Source of the DNA: JBHIER01 sp046760705 [NCBI: bacterium] | GTDB taxonomy: Bacteria > JBHIER01 > G020348925 | NCBI GenBank assembly: GCA_046760705.1 | Contig: JBHIER010000069.1 | Coordinates: forward strand, 1 to 10,727 | Reading direction: 5' to 3' | Length of the DNA: 10,727 nt | Part shown: positions 1 through 7,459 of the stretch, in pieces | Layout of the letters: the number at the start of each line of letters is the position of its first letter | Numbering within the stretch: position 1 is the first letter of the stretch | Translations under genes and position numbers: made by a program | Notes under the pieces: generated by a model | The model's database searches: none | What the model saw: only the letters and a program-made list of their open reading frames with translations | Told to the model about the DNA's origin: nothing

Positions 1-219
1 CGCAGGGCCCTGGGCCAGCCATCCCCAGAGCAGGGGAGATCCGATCCTGTCTGCTCGTCCTGGAGAGAAAGACAGGCTGAATATACGGGTCAGGGCTTTT
101 ACCATGTGAAAGAAGGGGAGACGCTCTCTTTGGAGTGTCATACATCTCGTCTGGGAGTTCTTGAACCAACTTCCAAAAAATCTCACATCCAAAATGAGAG
201 ATCGCCTTCAAATTGGTGA
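1..219 (+). CDS. 3' end of an unrecognised reading frame with a LysM-like segment (partial)
   Basis: Frame 1 is open from the window edge to a TGA at 217-219, giving 72 residues. Around residues 34-45 it reads GFYHVKEGETLS, which resembles the start of a LysM peptidoglycan-binding repeat (usual form Y-x-V-x-x-G-D/E-T-L-S). The rest of a LysM repeat (helix, then an N-G/N-L-type end) does not follow: the sequence continues LECHTSRLGVLEPTSKK without family character. It could therefore be the frameshifted or truncated tail of a LysM cell-wall protein, or a chance match. The base composition becomes AT-rich after the stop. I cannot give a function with confidence; only the open frame and the short motif are seen directly. 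Confidence 0.3.
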   Translation, partial: RRALGQPSPEQGRSDPVCSSWRERQAEYTGQGFYHVKEGETLSLECHTSRLGVLEPTSKKSHIQNERSPSNW

Positions 220-335
220 CTTTTGCTTTCACATTTCCTATCTTCTTTATTTTCATTATGTTTTTAGAATCTCGGAGACGTATTTAGGGGATTCTCGGAC
301 AAGTGCTAAATCGAATTGCGTCGGGACGGCCACCA
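220..335 (+). promoter_or_regulatory. AT-rich leader upstream of the CinA-like gene, with candidate promoter elements
   Basis: This 116-bp gap is pyrimidine- and AT-rich, unlike the GC-richer genes around it. TTGCTT at 223-228 and TTTATT at 246-251 have 17-bp spacing but match sigma-70 boxes only partly. TAGAAT at 265-270 is a better -10 candidate but has no good -35 at the right distance. AGGGG at 286-290 is a possible ribosome site for the upstream GTG at 303. A promoter is plausible here by position but weakly supported by sequence. Confidence 0.2.
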
Positions 336-1160
336 ATGGATAGGGTTGAGATCATAGCCGTTGGAAACGAAATTTTGACCGGAGACGTTCTGGACTCCAA
401 TTCCAACTGGTTGGCCAGGGCCGTCACCCTCTTGGGTGGGGAGGTGGCCCGATGTGTGGCCGTCAGAGACCTGGGCGATGAGATCGTGCGGGAAGTTCGG
501 GCAGCCATGGCCAATAGAGCTCGCGTCGTCATTACCACCGGGGGGCTGGGTCCCACCTTTGACGACAGAACCTTAGAGGCTGTGGCTAAAGCTCTGCACC
601 GCCCTCTCGTCCTCCACGCCGAGGCCCTTGAATGGGTCATTCAAAAGTATGAAGAGTTCAAAAAGAGAGGGTACATCGATTCTGATGATATTACACCCAG
701 TCGCGAAAAAATGGCCCATCTGCCAGACGGCTCAACACCACTGCCCAATCCGGTGGGGGCTGCTCCCGGGGTCATGGTTGAGCCCCGGGGGGTGACTCTC
801 TTCTGCCTGCCCGGCGTCCCGGCAGAGATGAAGGCCATCTTCGAAGAGGAGGTGGAGGAGAGACTCAAGTCCATCTTCGGAGACAAGGTGTTTGTGGAGA
901 GAAACGTCACTACTGATGTGGGGGACGAATCGAAATTGGTCCCCCTTGTCGATGCAGTTATGAAGGAAGTTAATGGGGTCTATCTGAAATCGAAGCCCAC
1001 GCACTTCGGCAAAGGCGTCCGGATCGGCGTCCGCATCACCACTTCGGGTGAAGATGAGGAAGAGTTGAAGGCGAAGGTCGAAAAGGCCATCGCAGAGCTC
1101 GAACGCCAACTGAAGAAGACCGGCTACTCAATCGTCGATCCAAGACACATCCCTCCCTGA
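336..1160 (+). CDS. CinA/MoaB-type molybdopterin-binding-domain protein, stand-alone short form
   Basis: A 274-residue protein of the MoCF/CinA N-terminal domain family. It opens with VEIIAVGNEILTGDVLDSN, the typical family start. TTGGLGPTFDD at residues 67-77 is the signature ligand-binding loop. REKMAHLPDGS, PNPVGAAPGV and CLPGVPAEMKAIFEEEV follow in the order seen in CinA proteins. Full CinA is about 400-420 residues and carries a C-terminal nicotinamide-mononucleotide deamidase (PncC) domain; here the protein stops cleanly before it, as in archaeal and short bacterial versions. In full-length CinA the N-terminal domain has been linked to ADP-ribose pyrophosphatase activity; whether this short form has it is unknown. 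I chose the ATG at 336 because the family begins a few residues before the IIAVG strand; an in-frame GTG at 303 would add 11 residues with no family match. It has no operon partner on either side. Confidence 0.85.
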   Translation: MDRVEIIAVGNEILTGDVLDSNSNWLARAVTLLGGEVARCVAVRDLGDEIVREVRAAMANRARVVITTGGLGPTFDDRTLEAVAKALHRPLVLHAEALEWVIQKYEEFKKRGYIDSDDITPSREKMAHLPDGSTPLPNPVGAAPGVMVEPRGVTLFCLPGVPAEMKAIFEEEVEERLKSIFGDKVFVERNVTTDVGDESKLVPLVDAVMKEVNGVYLKSKPTHFGKGVRIGVRITTSGEDEEELKAKVEKAIAELERQLKKTGYSIVDPRHIPP

Positions 1161-1497
1161 TTTCTCTGTCTGAGAATCAATAGTCGTTGAAGCCTATATA
1201 CCGTTCGTGTCGAGAATCGAACTGTCGAACCTGCGAGGCGAAAGGTGAGGATACATGCCACTTTAGGAGGAAGAAGTTGGTTGCCCATCGCCCATCGCGG
1301 CCTTATTTTTCAAAAGGTCGCAACTTTTATGTGCCGTAAAGCGTCAAAAATGGTAACATATTGAGGTGTTGAGGCTCGGAGGGGAGTGGCCAAGATTGTC
1401 GTTCTGTCTCTCCGATGGGCGAAGCACCTAACCGAAACGTGTACCGCGGTCGCTGGACCGACTCCTATTAGGCACCTTTAGACGTTGCCAATTGACC
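1161..1497. other. Gene-free gap between the cinA-like gene and the Ton operon
   Basis: No convincing gene or structured RNA is visible. A perfect Shine-Dalgarno-like AGGAGG at 1265-1270 precedes only a 20-codon TTG-started frame. TTGCCC (1281-1286) and TATTTT (1304-1309) with 17-bp spacing form a weak promoter candidate that could serve the operon. TCGCCCATCG (1288-1297) recurs inverted as CGATGGGCGA (1413-1422), and CCCATCG is tandemly doubled at 1284-1297. A small hairpin (CGGTC, loop GCTG, GACCG at 1447-1460) lies about 40 bp before the operon's first ATG. No clear intrinsic terminator for the upstream gene was found. Confidence 0.5.
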
Positions 1498-4400
1498 ATG
1501 CTCGCCATCAGTATCGTATATCGCTCCATCTGGTTCGTCGTTCCTATCGGTATTTTCCTGTCTCCCTCGATTTCCCTGGCCCAGCAGCCGGTGAATACGG
1601 AAGCTCAAACCTTCGCCGCCGCGAAGGGCATCTTCGATGACGGCCTCTACCAGGCGGCCATCGACGCACTCCAAGACTACATGGCTACCTATCCCCGGGG
1701 TGAGAGGAAGGCCGAGGCCCAGTTCCTCATCGGTGAGTCCCACTTTCAACTGGGGCAATATCCCGAAGCCTTTGCTGAGTTTCAAGAGTTCCTCACCAAC
1801 TATCCGGCCGTGGACCGGGGGGACGAGGCCCAGCTTCGCATCGGGCAGAGCCTCTTTCACACCAACCGTTATGAGGAGGCGGTTGGTGCCATTGAGGGGT
1901 TACTCAGGGTTTACGGTAACAGCCATCTGGAAGATCAGGCCCTGTACTGGCTCGGAGAGGCCCTCTACCGTCTGGGAAGAGGCGACGAAGCCCTCACCCG
2001 TTTCACGATGCTCCTGAGCCGTTATCCGAAAAGCCCACTGGCCGACTACGCCCTCTACTCCGTCGGATGGATTCACGAGGAGGAGGGAGCGTATGGGAAA
2101 GCCGCCGATGCGTACCGGAAGGTGGCAGAGGGGCTCCCGGAGAGCGAGTTGGCCCCAACGGCCCTCTACCGCACCGGCCTGGCCTTTTTCCGAGACGGTC
2201 AGCACAAGGAGGCCGAGAAGGTCCTGATTCAGGTCGTGAAGGCCCATCCACATCACCCCCTCACCCCTGAGGCCCGTTTCACTCTGGGGGAAATCTACCG
2301 GCAGAGGGCCGTGTACGACCGGGCGGTCCAGATGTTTGAGACCCTCATTCGCACCGACCCTCAAGGGGAGTATGCTGACGACGGGTATTTCGGCCTGGGC
2401 TGGTGCTGGGCTGGGCTGGGCCGATTCTCTCGGGCGGCTCTGGCCTACGACAGCCTGCTCACTCTCTTTCCGCAAAGTCCGTTGGCTCCCACTGCTCTCT
2501 ATCAAAAGGCCAGAGCTCTCCTCTCCAGTGAAGACTCCCTGGCAGCGGGCCAGGCCTTCTTGAAAATCGACGCCCGTTACCCCCAAAGCCCAGAGGCCGA
2601 TGATGGCCTCTACGAAGCTGCCCTCCTCTATTACGAGAGGAAGGCACTGGGTCTGGCTCAAAAGACCTTCTTTCAACTGACGGAGCGGTATCCCGACTCG
2701 GATTTGGCCCCCAAGGCCCTGGCCATGCTGGGAGCGTGTGTGAGCCTTGAGGGTTCGCACCAGCGGGCGGTGCAGATCTACGACCGGCTTAGGACCGAGC
2801 ACCCTGACTCACCCCAGGCAGCCGAAGCCCTCTTTCGCATGGGTCTGGAAGAGAGGGAGCAGGGCAATATGGACGCGGCCATCCAGGTCTTCTCGGATTT
2901 CATGCAGGATCAGCCGGACCATGAGCTGGTACCGGAGGCGCTCTTCTGGCAGGCTGAAAGCTATTATGAAAAAGGCGATTGGGCAGCAGCCTTGAAGGGG
3001 TATTCTCGACTGGTGAGAGAATATGCCTCCAGCCCGCGCCGGGCCGAGGCCTATTATGGAATAGGATGGGCCAATCTGAAACTGAAGCGGCACCGGGAAG
3101 CGGTGCGAGGTTTTCGGCAGGCTTTGGCATCAGGCCTCGATCGGGATTCCCATCAGGACGCACTCCTCCGTATCGGCGATGCTTTCTTCAATAGAAAGGA
3201 ATACGATCAGGCCATCGCTTCGTATCGACAGGCTACTACTGTGGACCGGGAAGCCCCGGCAGCAGCCGAGGCCCTCTTCCAAATCGGACGGTCCTATTTT
3301 CGGAGGTCCGATTTCGAGCAGGCCAAAGGAGCCTTCGAAGAGCTTAAGACGGACTACAAGGAGAGCCCCTATGCGGACGAGGCCCGGTATATGATCGGAA
3401 GAAGCCTCTTTCAGGCTGGGCGATACGAGGAGGCCGCTGAGGAGTTTCTGAGGCTCAGCGACCAACTCTCTGAAAGCCCCTTCGCCGATGACGCTCTCTA
3501 CGCTGCCGGTGACTGTGATTACAATCTTGGGCTGTACGATGAAGCACTTTCCCGATACGAAACCGTTATCAGCAGGTATCCACAGAGCGAATTCTTAGGG
3601 GACGCCATCATCGGCATGCAATGGTGTTACCTTCAACAAGATCGTCCCAATGATGCCATTGCTCTCTCCGACAGGTATGCTGCCCAATTCTCAAGTACGC
3701 CCCTTGCTGCCACACTGTTGAACAGAAAGGCCGAACTGCTCTACCATCAGGGTCAATACGATGAGGCCATCGCAGTTTACCGAAGACTTATTCAAGATCA
3801 TCCGGACAGTCCCCGAACTTCCTCGGCCTGGTTCTGGGCCGGGATGGCCGAGATAAAGGCAGGGAGGGAGGAAAAGGCTTTGGAAGCCTTCGAAAATCTG
3901 AGGACGCAGTTTCCTAAAGACCCGATGACACCCCGGGGCGTATACAAGACTGGAGAGATTCATTTCGAAGAGAATCGCTTGGAGCAGGCAAGGCACGCCT
4001 ACCAACTCCTCATCGAAGACTATCCCGGGAGCGATTTCGCAACCGAAGCCTCCTTTCGTCTCGGGGAGATAGCCGTAAAGTCTGGACAAAGGGAGCAGGC
4101 CGAGGCCATCTTTCGAGACCTCGCTGAGCGGTTCAAAGGGAAGCCTATCGGCCATAGGGCAAGCGTGTGTCTTGCCAGACTTTATCTTGATGAGAAACTG
4201 TTGGACGAAGCCCACGGCCTTCTCAAGAAGGTGGTGGAATCGACCACCGGTGAGGCTGCGGCCCAGGCCCAGTTTCTGCTGGGTCAGATCGCCCTGGCCC
4301 GGGGGCAAGCCCAAAAGGCGGCTGGCCAGTTTCTGAAGGTCAAATACCTCTACCCCGATCACACCCGATGGGTGGTGGCGGCCCTCTACGAGGCGGCTCA

Positions 4401-4527
4401 GGCAGAAGAGACCTTGCGGAGATGGGATGAGGCCCGCAAACTGTACCGCACCATCATCTCCGATTACGGTGACGAAGCGTACGACCGAAAGGCACAGCAG
4501 CGACTGGAGGCCATCGAGGGCAAGTGA
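1498..4527 (+). CDS. Giant exported TPR protein (YbgF/BamD-like repeats), first gene of the Ton operon
   Basis: A 1009-residue protein built almost wholly of tetratricopeptide repeats. From about residue 40 to the end there are repeated units of about 35-37 residues with the pattern A-x-x-x-Y-x-x-L-x-x-x-YP-x-S-x-x-A-x-x-A-x-Y-x-x-G, the subtype found in YbgF/CpoB and BamD. By spacing this is roughly two dozen repeats. The N-terminus has a Sec signal: hydrophobic residues 11-22, then SISLA before QQ, with likely cleavage after Ala28, so the protein should be periplasmic. There is no lipobox cysteine. I chose the ATG at 1498; a TTG six bases earlier is in frame, and neither has a good ribosome site. 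The stop overlaps the next gene's GTG by 4 bp (4524-4527), suggesting translational coupling. A scaffold role for the outer-membrane/Ton complex is inferred from context and by analogy with CpoB in the Tol operon; no catalytic motif is seen. Confidence 0.85.
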   Translation: MLAISIVYRSIWFVVPIGIFLSPSISLAQQPVNTEAQTFAAAKGIFDDGLYQAAIDALQDYMATYPRGERKAEAQFLIGESHFQLGQYPEAFAEFQEFLTNYPAVDRGDEAQLRIGQSLFHTNRYEEAVGAIEGLLRVYGNSHLEDQALYWLGEALYRLGRGDEALTRFTMLLSRYPKSPLADYALYSVGWIHEEEGAYGKAADAYRKVAEGLPESELAPTALYRTGLAFFRDGQHKEAEKVLIQVVKAHPHHPLTPEARFTLGEIYRQRAVYDRAVQMFETLIRTDPQGEYADDGYFGLGWCWAGLGRFSRAALAYDSLLTLFPQSPLAPTALYQKARALLSSEDSLAAGQAFLKIDARYPQSPEADDGLYEAALLYYERKALGLAQKTFFQLTERYPDSDLAPKALAMLGACVSLEGSHQRAVQIYDRLRTEHPDSPQAAEALFRMGLEEREQGNMDAAIQVFSDFMQDQPDHELVPEALFWQAESYYEKGDWAAALKGYSRLVREYASSPRRAEAYYGIGWANLKLKRHREAVRGFRQALASGLDRDSHQDALLRIGDAFFNRKEYDQAIASYRQATTVDREAPAAAEALFQIGRSYFRRSDFEQAKGAFEELKTDYKESPYADEARYMIGRSLFQAGRYEEAAEEFLRLSDQLSESPFADDALYAAGDCDYNLGLYDEALSRYETVISRYPQSEFLGDAIIGMQWCYLQQDRPNDAIALSDRYAAQFSSTPLAATLLNRKAELLYHQGQYDEAIAVYRRLIQDHPDSPRTSSAWFWAGMAEIKAGREEKALEAFENLRTQFPKDPMTPRGVYKTGEIHFEENRLEQARHAYQLLIEDYPGSDFATEASFRLGEIAVKSGQREQAEAIFRDLAERFKGKPIGHRASVCLARLYLDEKLLDEAHGLLKKVVESTTGEAAAQAQFLLGQIALARGQAQKAAGQFLKVKYLYPDHTRWVVAALYEAAQAEETLRRWDEARKLYRTIISDYGDEAYDRKAQQRLEAIEGK

Positions 4528-6269
4528 AACAGAGAATCGAGTCTTTAACCCAGAATGTCAAAGAGGGGCCCCGATCTTTGAAAGCCGTCTGCCTGAGCCT
4601 GTTTATCCCCGTCCTGTTGACCATCTCCTGGGCTTGCTATGGACAGGAATCTAACAGAGAGCAAAGAGAAGCGAAGCACCCCCTCGAGCTGCCGGATGTG
4701 ATCGTCTACGGTGTGGATACGGGACTCCGGGAGAGTGGGGAGAAACTGTCTTCTCCGCTACCCTCGCCCCCCGCAATCCTGTCCGCGCTAGCCTCGCTCT
4801 ACCCGTCCTATCTTCTCCCTCGTGGGGAGCGGCTCATGCCGAGCCCTCCGAGCTCGTTTCCTGACCAGACCACAGTGCTCTCCACAGACGCTGGCCTTTA
4901 CTCCAGTTGGGGACTCCAGGCGGTGCACAATGGTACGCTAAAACAGGCCAACCTCAGACTGTTCGCGAACCTTCAAGGAACAAACGGCCAGTTTGACAAC
5001 GGTGGCGGCACGTGGGGAGAGATTGGAGGAAAGATCAGCGGGCCTCTCTCAAACTCCGCCACCGGTGGGCTTCGGGTCGGTTATCGCCGGCGGTCGTACG
5101 GGTTGTACGGTTCAACAGTACCTCTGGGAAAATCTCGCCAGGAGATATTCTCCATCAGATCGCATCTGGAGCGCAAACATTCTGAACAGACTTTGAGCCG
5201 CTTCAGCCTTGCCTTTCAACGCCTAAAATTCTTCCCAACTTATTATCTTGACAGGTACGAGAACCTTTTTCAGGGTGATCTTTCAGTTCGGACTAAGTTC
5301 GGACCTTTGTATATCAGATCGAATGTGGATTGGACAGGCGACCGCTCTTCGATGGAGCGTACCTTCAGTATAGAGGATGCCCACATCTTAACCCGAAGTT
5401 TTCCTTCCAGCGATCTCCTCAGTTTGAGTTGTGTGGCGAGGATTCCACTTCTCCCTCAGTTCTCCGCCGATCTGGGTGGAGTTGCTCAACTGTATTCGCG
5501 AGAAGGACACGACGATCAGACGAGGCTCTTCCCCAGAGCGAGACTTCTCTTTCGGCCCATTGCACCTGTGGCCGTCTACACTTCTGTCGGAGGGAGTTTC
5601 AGGTACTATTCACTGGCAGAGCTTCTAAAGAAAAATCCGTATGCTGATCCATGCACTTCTTCGACTGTTGAGGAGATACGGTGGCAAGTGGAGACTGGTG
5701 TGGAAGTGGAGGTAAGACCTGAACTGTTTCTAAGAGGCTCCCATCGGTGGGCTCAGTCTCTCGACGATTTGTACTGGAGATGGTCTGAATTCACTGGAAC
5801 CTACACGAACTTCCGTATCGAAGATCTTCGACAGCAACAAATTGATATTTCGGCCAGTTATCAGCCCTACACAGATATAAGAATCGAAGCCGGATTCTCG
5901 TTCCTCGATTACGTAATCAAAGATAGACTCATCACTGGGATGGACCCATCTCCTGAGATTCCCTTTCGCCCCAGGAATCAAGCATGGGGTATTGTTGCCT
6001 ATAACATTCCTGGAGTATTCGATGTTCGAAGCGACTGGAAATGGGTGGGAAAACGAACCTCCTTCCTTCCACTCCCCTTCGATTCTCTCAAAGATACTTT
6101 AGAATTGGATCCGTATTTCTTGATCAATTTTACTCTGGAGAGGAAAGTCCATCGAGCGACCACCCTCTTCGCCAATATCTACAACCTGACAGACAGTGAT
6201 TACGAGGTATGGTACAATTATCCTGAAATGGGTATTACTGTTCACGGAGGAGTGAAAATTGTTTTTTAA
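4524..6269 (+). CDS. TonB-dependent receptor-like outer-membrane barrel, apparently without plug
   Basis: A 581-residue predicted outer-membrane protein. Residues 20-41 form a signal sequence ending WACYGQ. Next comes LELPDVIVYG (54-63), which resembles a TonB box. Residues 75-115 are proline/serine-rich, and from about 118 alternating, aromatic-rich beta strands run to the end. The last 50 residues (TTLFANIYNLTDSDYEVW, then YPEMGI, ending VKIVF with terminal Phe) are the classic C-terminus of TonB-dependent receptors and of barrels recognised by BAM. The plug domain of about 120-150 residues that normally follows the TonB box is not seen; known receptors usually exceed 600 residues. The GTG start overlaps the TPR stop. 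A TTG at 4578, with GAGGGG at 4563-4568, would give a more ordinary signal peptide and is a real alternative. The substrate is unknown. The downstream exbB, exbD and tonB suggest a dedicated motor. Confidence 0.8.
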   Translation: MKQRIESLTQNVKEGPRSLKAVCLSLFIPVLLTISWACYGQESNREQREAKHPLELPDVIVYGVDTGLRESGEKLSSPLPSPPAILSALASLYPSYLLPRGERLMPSPPSSFPDQTTVLSTDAGLYSSWGLQAVHNGTLKQANLRLFANLQGTNGQFDNGGGTWGEIGGKISGPLSNSATGGLRVGYRRRSYGLYGSTVPLGKSRQEIFSIRSHLERKHSEQTLSRFSLAFQRLKFFPTYYLDRYENLFQGDLSVRTKFGPLYIRSNVDWTGDRSSMERTFSIEDAHILTRSFPSSDLLSLSCVARIPLLPQFSADLGGVAQLYSREGHDDQTRLFPRARLLFRPIAPVAVYTSVGGSFRYYSLAELLKKNPYADPCTSSTVEEIRWQVETGVEVEVRPELFLRGSHRWAQSLDDLYWRWSEFTGTYTNFRIEDLRQQQIDISASYQPYTDIRIEAGFSFLDYVIKDRLITGMDPSPEIPFRPRNQAWGIVAYNIPGVFDVRSDWKWVGKRTSFLPLPFDSLKDTLELDPYFLINFTLERKVHRATTLFANIYNLTDSDYEVWYNYPEMGITVHGGVKIVF

Positions 6270-6279
6270 AAAACATTTT

Positions 6280-6287
6280 AAGAGGAG
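6280..6287 (+). promoter_or_regulatory. Ribosome binding site of exbB
   Basis: AAGAGGAG ends 6 bp before the ATG at 6294 and is the clearest Shine-Dalgarno sequence in the operon. The 24-bp gap after the barrel gene has no terminator hairpin, so read-through from upstream is expected. Confidence 0.6.
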
Positions 6288-6293
6288 AACGCC

Positions 6294-6923
6294 ATGAGTC
6301 TTTTTTCCATAGTGGCCAAGGGCGGCTGGTTGATGATCCTTTTGGCTGGCTGTTCCGTGGTCGCCCTGGCCATTGTCATCGAGCGTATTATTGCCCTGAA
6401 GCGTGACGAGATCAACACGCGGGCCTTCTTGCTCGAGGTGAAGGATCGTCTGCTGGAGAATGATGTCGAGGCAGCCGTTCACCTCAGCAGGCGCACCCCC
6501 GGGCCGGTAGCCGCCATCACCAAGGCCGGGCTCGAGCGCCACAGCCGCCCCCGGGCCGAGATCAAGGAGGCCATCGAGAGCGCCGCAAAGACGGCCATTC
6601 ATCAACTGGAGAAATATTTCGGCGTCCTGGCCACCATCGCCACGGCCGCACCCCTCGTCGGCTTTCTGGGCACGGTCACCGGAATGATCAAGGCCTTCAT
6701 GCGTATCGAAGCCCTCGGGGGCAACGTCAATGCCAGCGTCCTGGCCGGGGGAATCTGGGAGGCCCTCATCACCACCGCCGCCGGGCTGACTGTCGGGATA
6801 CCAGCCCTGATCTTCTACAACTACCTTCAGGGCAAAGTGGAAAATTTCGTCTTCCAGATGGAAGAAGCCTCCATAGATCTGTTGGACACCTTGAGCGGGA
6901 GGGGGAGCAGCCATGAATTTTGA
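6294..6923 (+). CDS. exbB: ExbB/TolQ/MotA-family proton channel protein
   Basis: A 209-residue inner-membrane protein with three predicted membrane segments: about residues 11-30, 108-134 and 150-178. The cytoplasmic stretch between the first two carries a variable helical domain. The ExbB/TolQ signature is clear: LATIATAAPLVGFLGTVTGM (112-131) and WEALITTAAGLTVGIPALI (155-173). Glu156 falls where E. coli ExbB has the functionally important Glu176, and several conserved pore threonines (Thr127, Thr129, Thr160, Thr161) are present. With ExbD it should form the channel that couples proton flow to TonB motion. It overlaps exbD by 11 bp. TolQ-type alternatives are less likely because the partner is a TonB with a canonical C-terminal domain and the operon contains a TonB-dependent barrel. 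Confidence 0.9.
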   Translation: MSLFSIVAKGGWLMILLAGCSVVALAIVIERIIALKRDEINTRAFLLEVKDRLLENDVEAAVHLSRRTPGPVAAITKAGLERHSRPRAEIKEAIESAAKTAIHQLEKYFGVLATIATAAPLVGFLGTVTGMIKAFMRIEALGGNVNASVLAGGIWEALITTAAGLTVGIPALIFYNYLQGKVENFVFQMEEASIDLLDTLSGRGSSHEF

Positions 6924-7314
6924 GACGAGACATAAGCGGATCGCCCTTTTTAGCACCATCTCTCTGACCGACATCGTCCTTTTGCTCCTCATCTTCTTCC
7001 TCCTCTCCTCCTCCTTCGTCATCCAGCCGGGGATCAAGGTCCGGCTGCCCAAGGCGGCCTCCACCCGGGCTGAGGAGAGAGGCAATATCTATGTCACCAT
7101 CACCTCCGATGAGCGAATCTTTCTCAACGACGAGCGGGTGGCCGAGGGGGAGCTGGGGGCAAAGCTCCGGGTCCTGCTGGCCTCAGAGGGGGAGAAGGTC
7201 GTCCTCATCCGGGCGGACAAGGATCTCACCCTGGAGAAGGCCATCGCCGTGGTGGATGTAGCCAAACTTGCCGGGGCAGAGAAGTTCCTCATCGCCACCC
7301 AGCCGGGGCTTTAG
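6913..7314 (+). CDS. exbD: ExbD/TolR-family proton channel subunit
   Basis: A 133-residue protein with one N-terminal membrane helix and a periplasmic domain. SLTDIVLLLLIFFLLSSSF at residues 17-35 is the family signature, and Asp20 corresponds to the essential membrane aspartate (Asp25 of E. coli ExbD). It is followed by IKVRLPKA, then the mixed alpha/beta periplasmic domain with VTITSDERIFLND and VVLIRADKDLTLEKAI, all typical of ExbD/TolR. Length is normal. The ATG at 6913 lies inside the end of exbB (11-bp overlap) behind a purine-rich GGGAGGGGGAG tract at about 6898-6907, implying coupled translation. After the TAG at 7314 there is a 145-bp gap containing an inverted repeat before tonB. 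Confidence 0.9.
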   Translation: MNFETRHKRIALFSTISLTDIVLLLLIFFLLSSSFVIQPGIKVRLPKAASTRAEERGNIYVTITSDERIFLNDERVAEGELGAKLRVLLASEGEKVVLIRADKDLTLEKAIAVVDVAKLAGAEKFLIATQPGL

Positions 7315-7362
7315 AGTATTGTGAATCCTCATTGTCTGTCTTGGAATGCAAGGTTATCCAAA

Positions 7363-7417
7363 TGTAGTGTAGCCCCTTGTGGGCGTGAATGCTACGGGGA
7401 CAAGCCCCTACACTACA
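7363..7417. repeat. Imperfect inverted repeat between exbD and tonB (GTAGGGGC-type palindromic element)
   Basis: The arms are TGTAGTGTAGCCCCTTGT (7363-7380) and ACAAGCCCCTACACTACA (7400-7417). They pair at 15 of 18 positions; the three mismatches are a central CCC facing CCC, as if that triplet had been inverted. The 19-nt spacer contains GCTACGGGG (7391-7399), which can alternatively pair with the left arm's CCCC or GTAGC. It shares the CCCCTAC end with the perfect palindrome at 9973-10000. Such GTAGGGGC elements are known as dispersed intergenic repeats in many genomes. In an operon RNA it would fold into a stable hairpin and could affect the exbD/tonB ratio (inference). Confidence 0.75.
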
Positions 7418-7459
7418 AATTACAAATTGCTGAATACCTTTTGTAGATCCATTCAGGTT

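Noticed and set aside
1255-1340. Short leader peptide after AGGAGG at 1265-1270
   Set aside because: Only a TTG-started 20-codon frame follows and it shows no attenuator-like structure or special codons.
1900-2802. 300-codon open frame on the - strand inside the TPR gene
   Set aside because: It is a shadow of GC-rich TPR codons; the + strand frame shows repeat-by-repeat conservation and a signal peptide, while the - strand translation has no family pattern.
3691-4362. 223-codon - strand frame in the TPR gene
   Set aside because: Shadow frame; no ribosome site or domain signal, fully covered by TPR repeats on the + strand.
6099-7085. 328-codon open frame on the - strand across the barrel end, exbB and exbD
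   Set aside because: It lies antisense to three recognised genes with conserved catalytic and membrane residues; its translation is low-complexity and unrecognisable.
7379-7459. 27-residue N-terminal extension of TonB from the GTG at 7379
   Set aside because: The GTG lies in the inverted repeat, the extension has no family match, and starting at 7460 places Ser16 and His20 at the canonical TonB positions.
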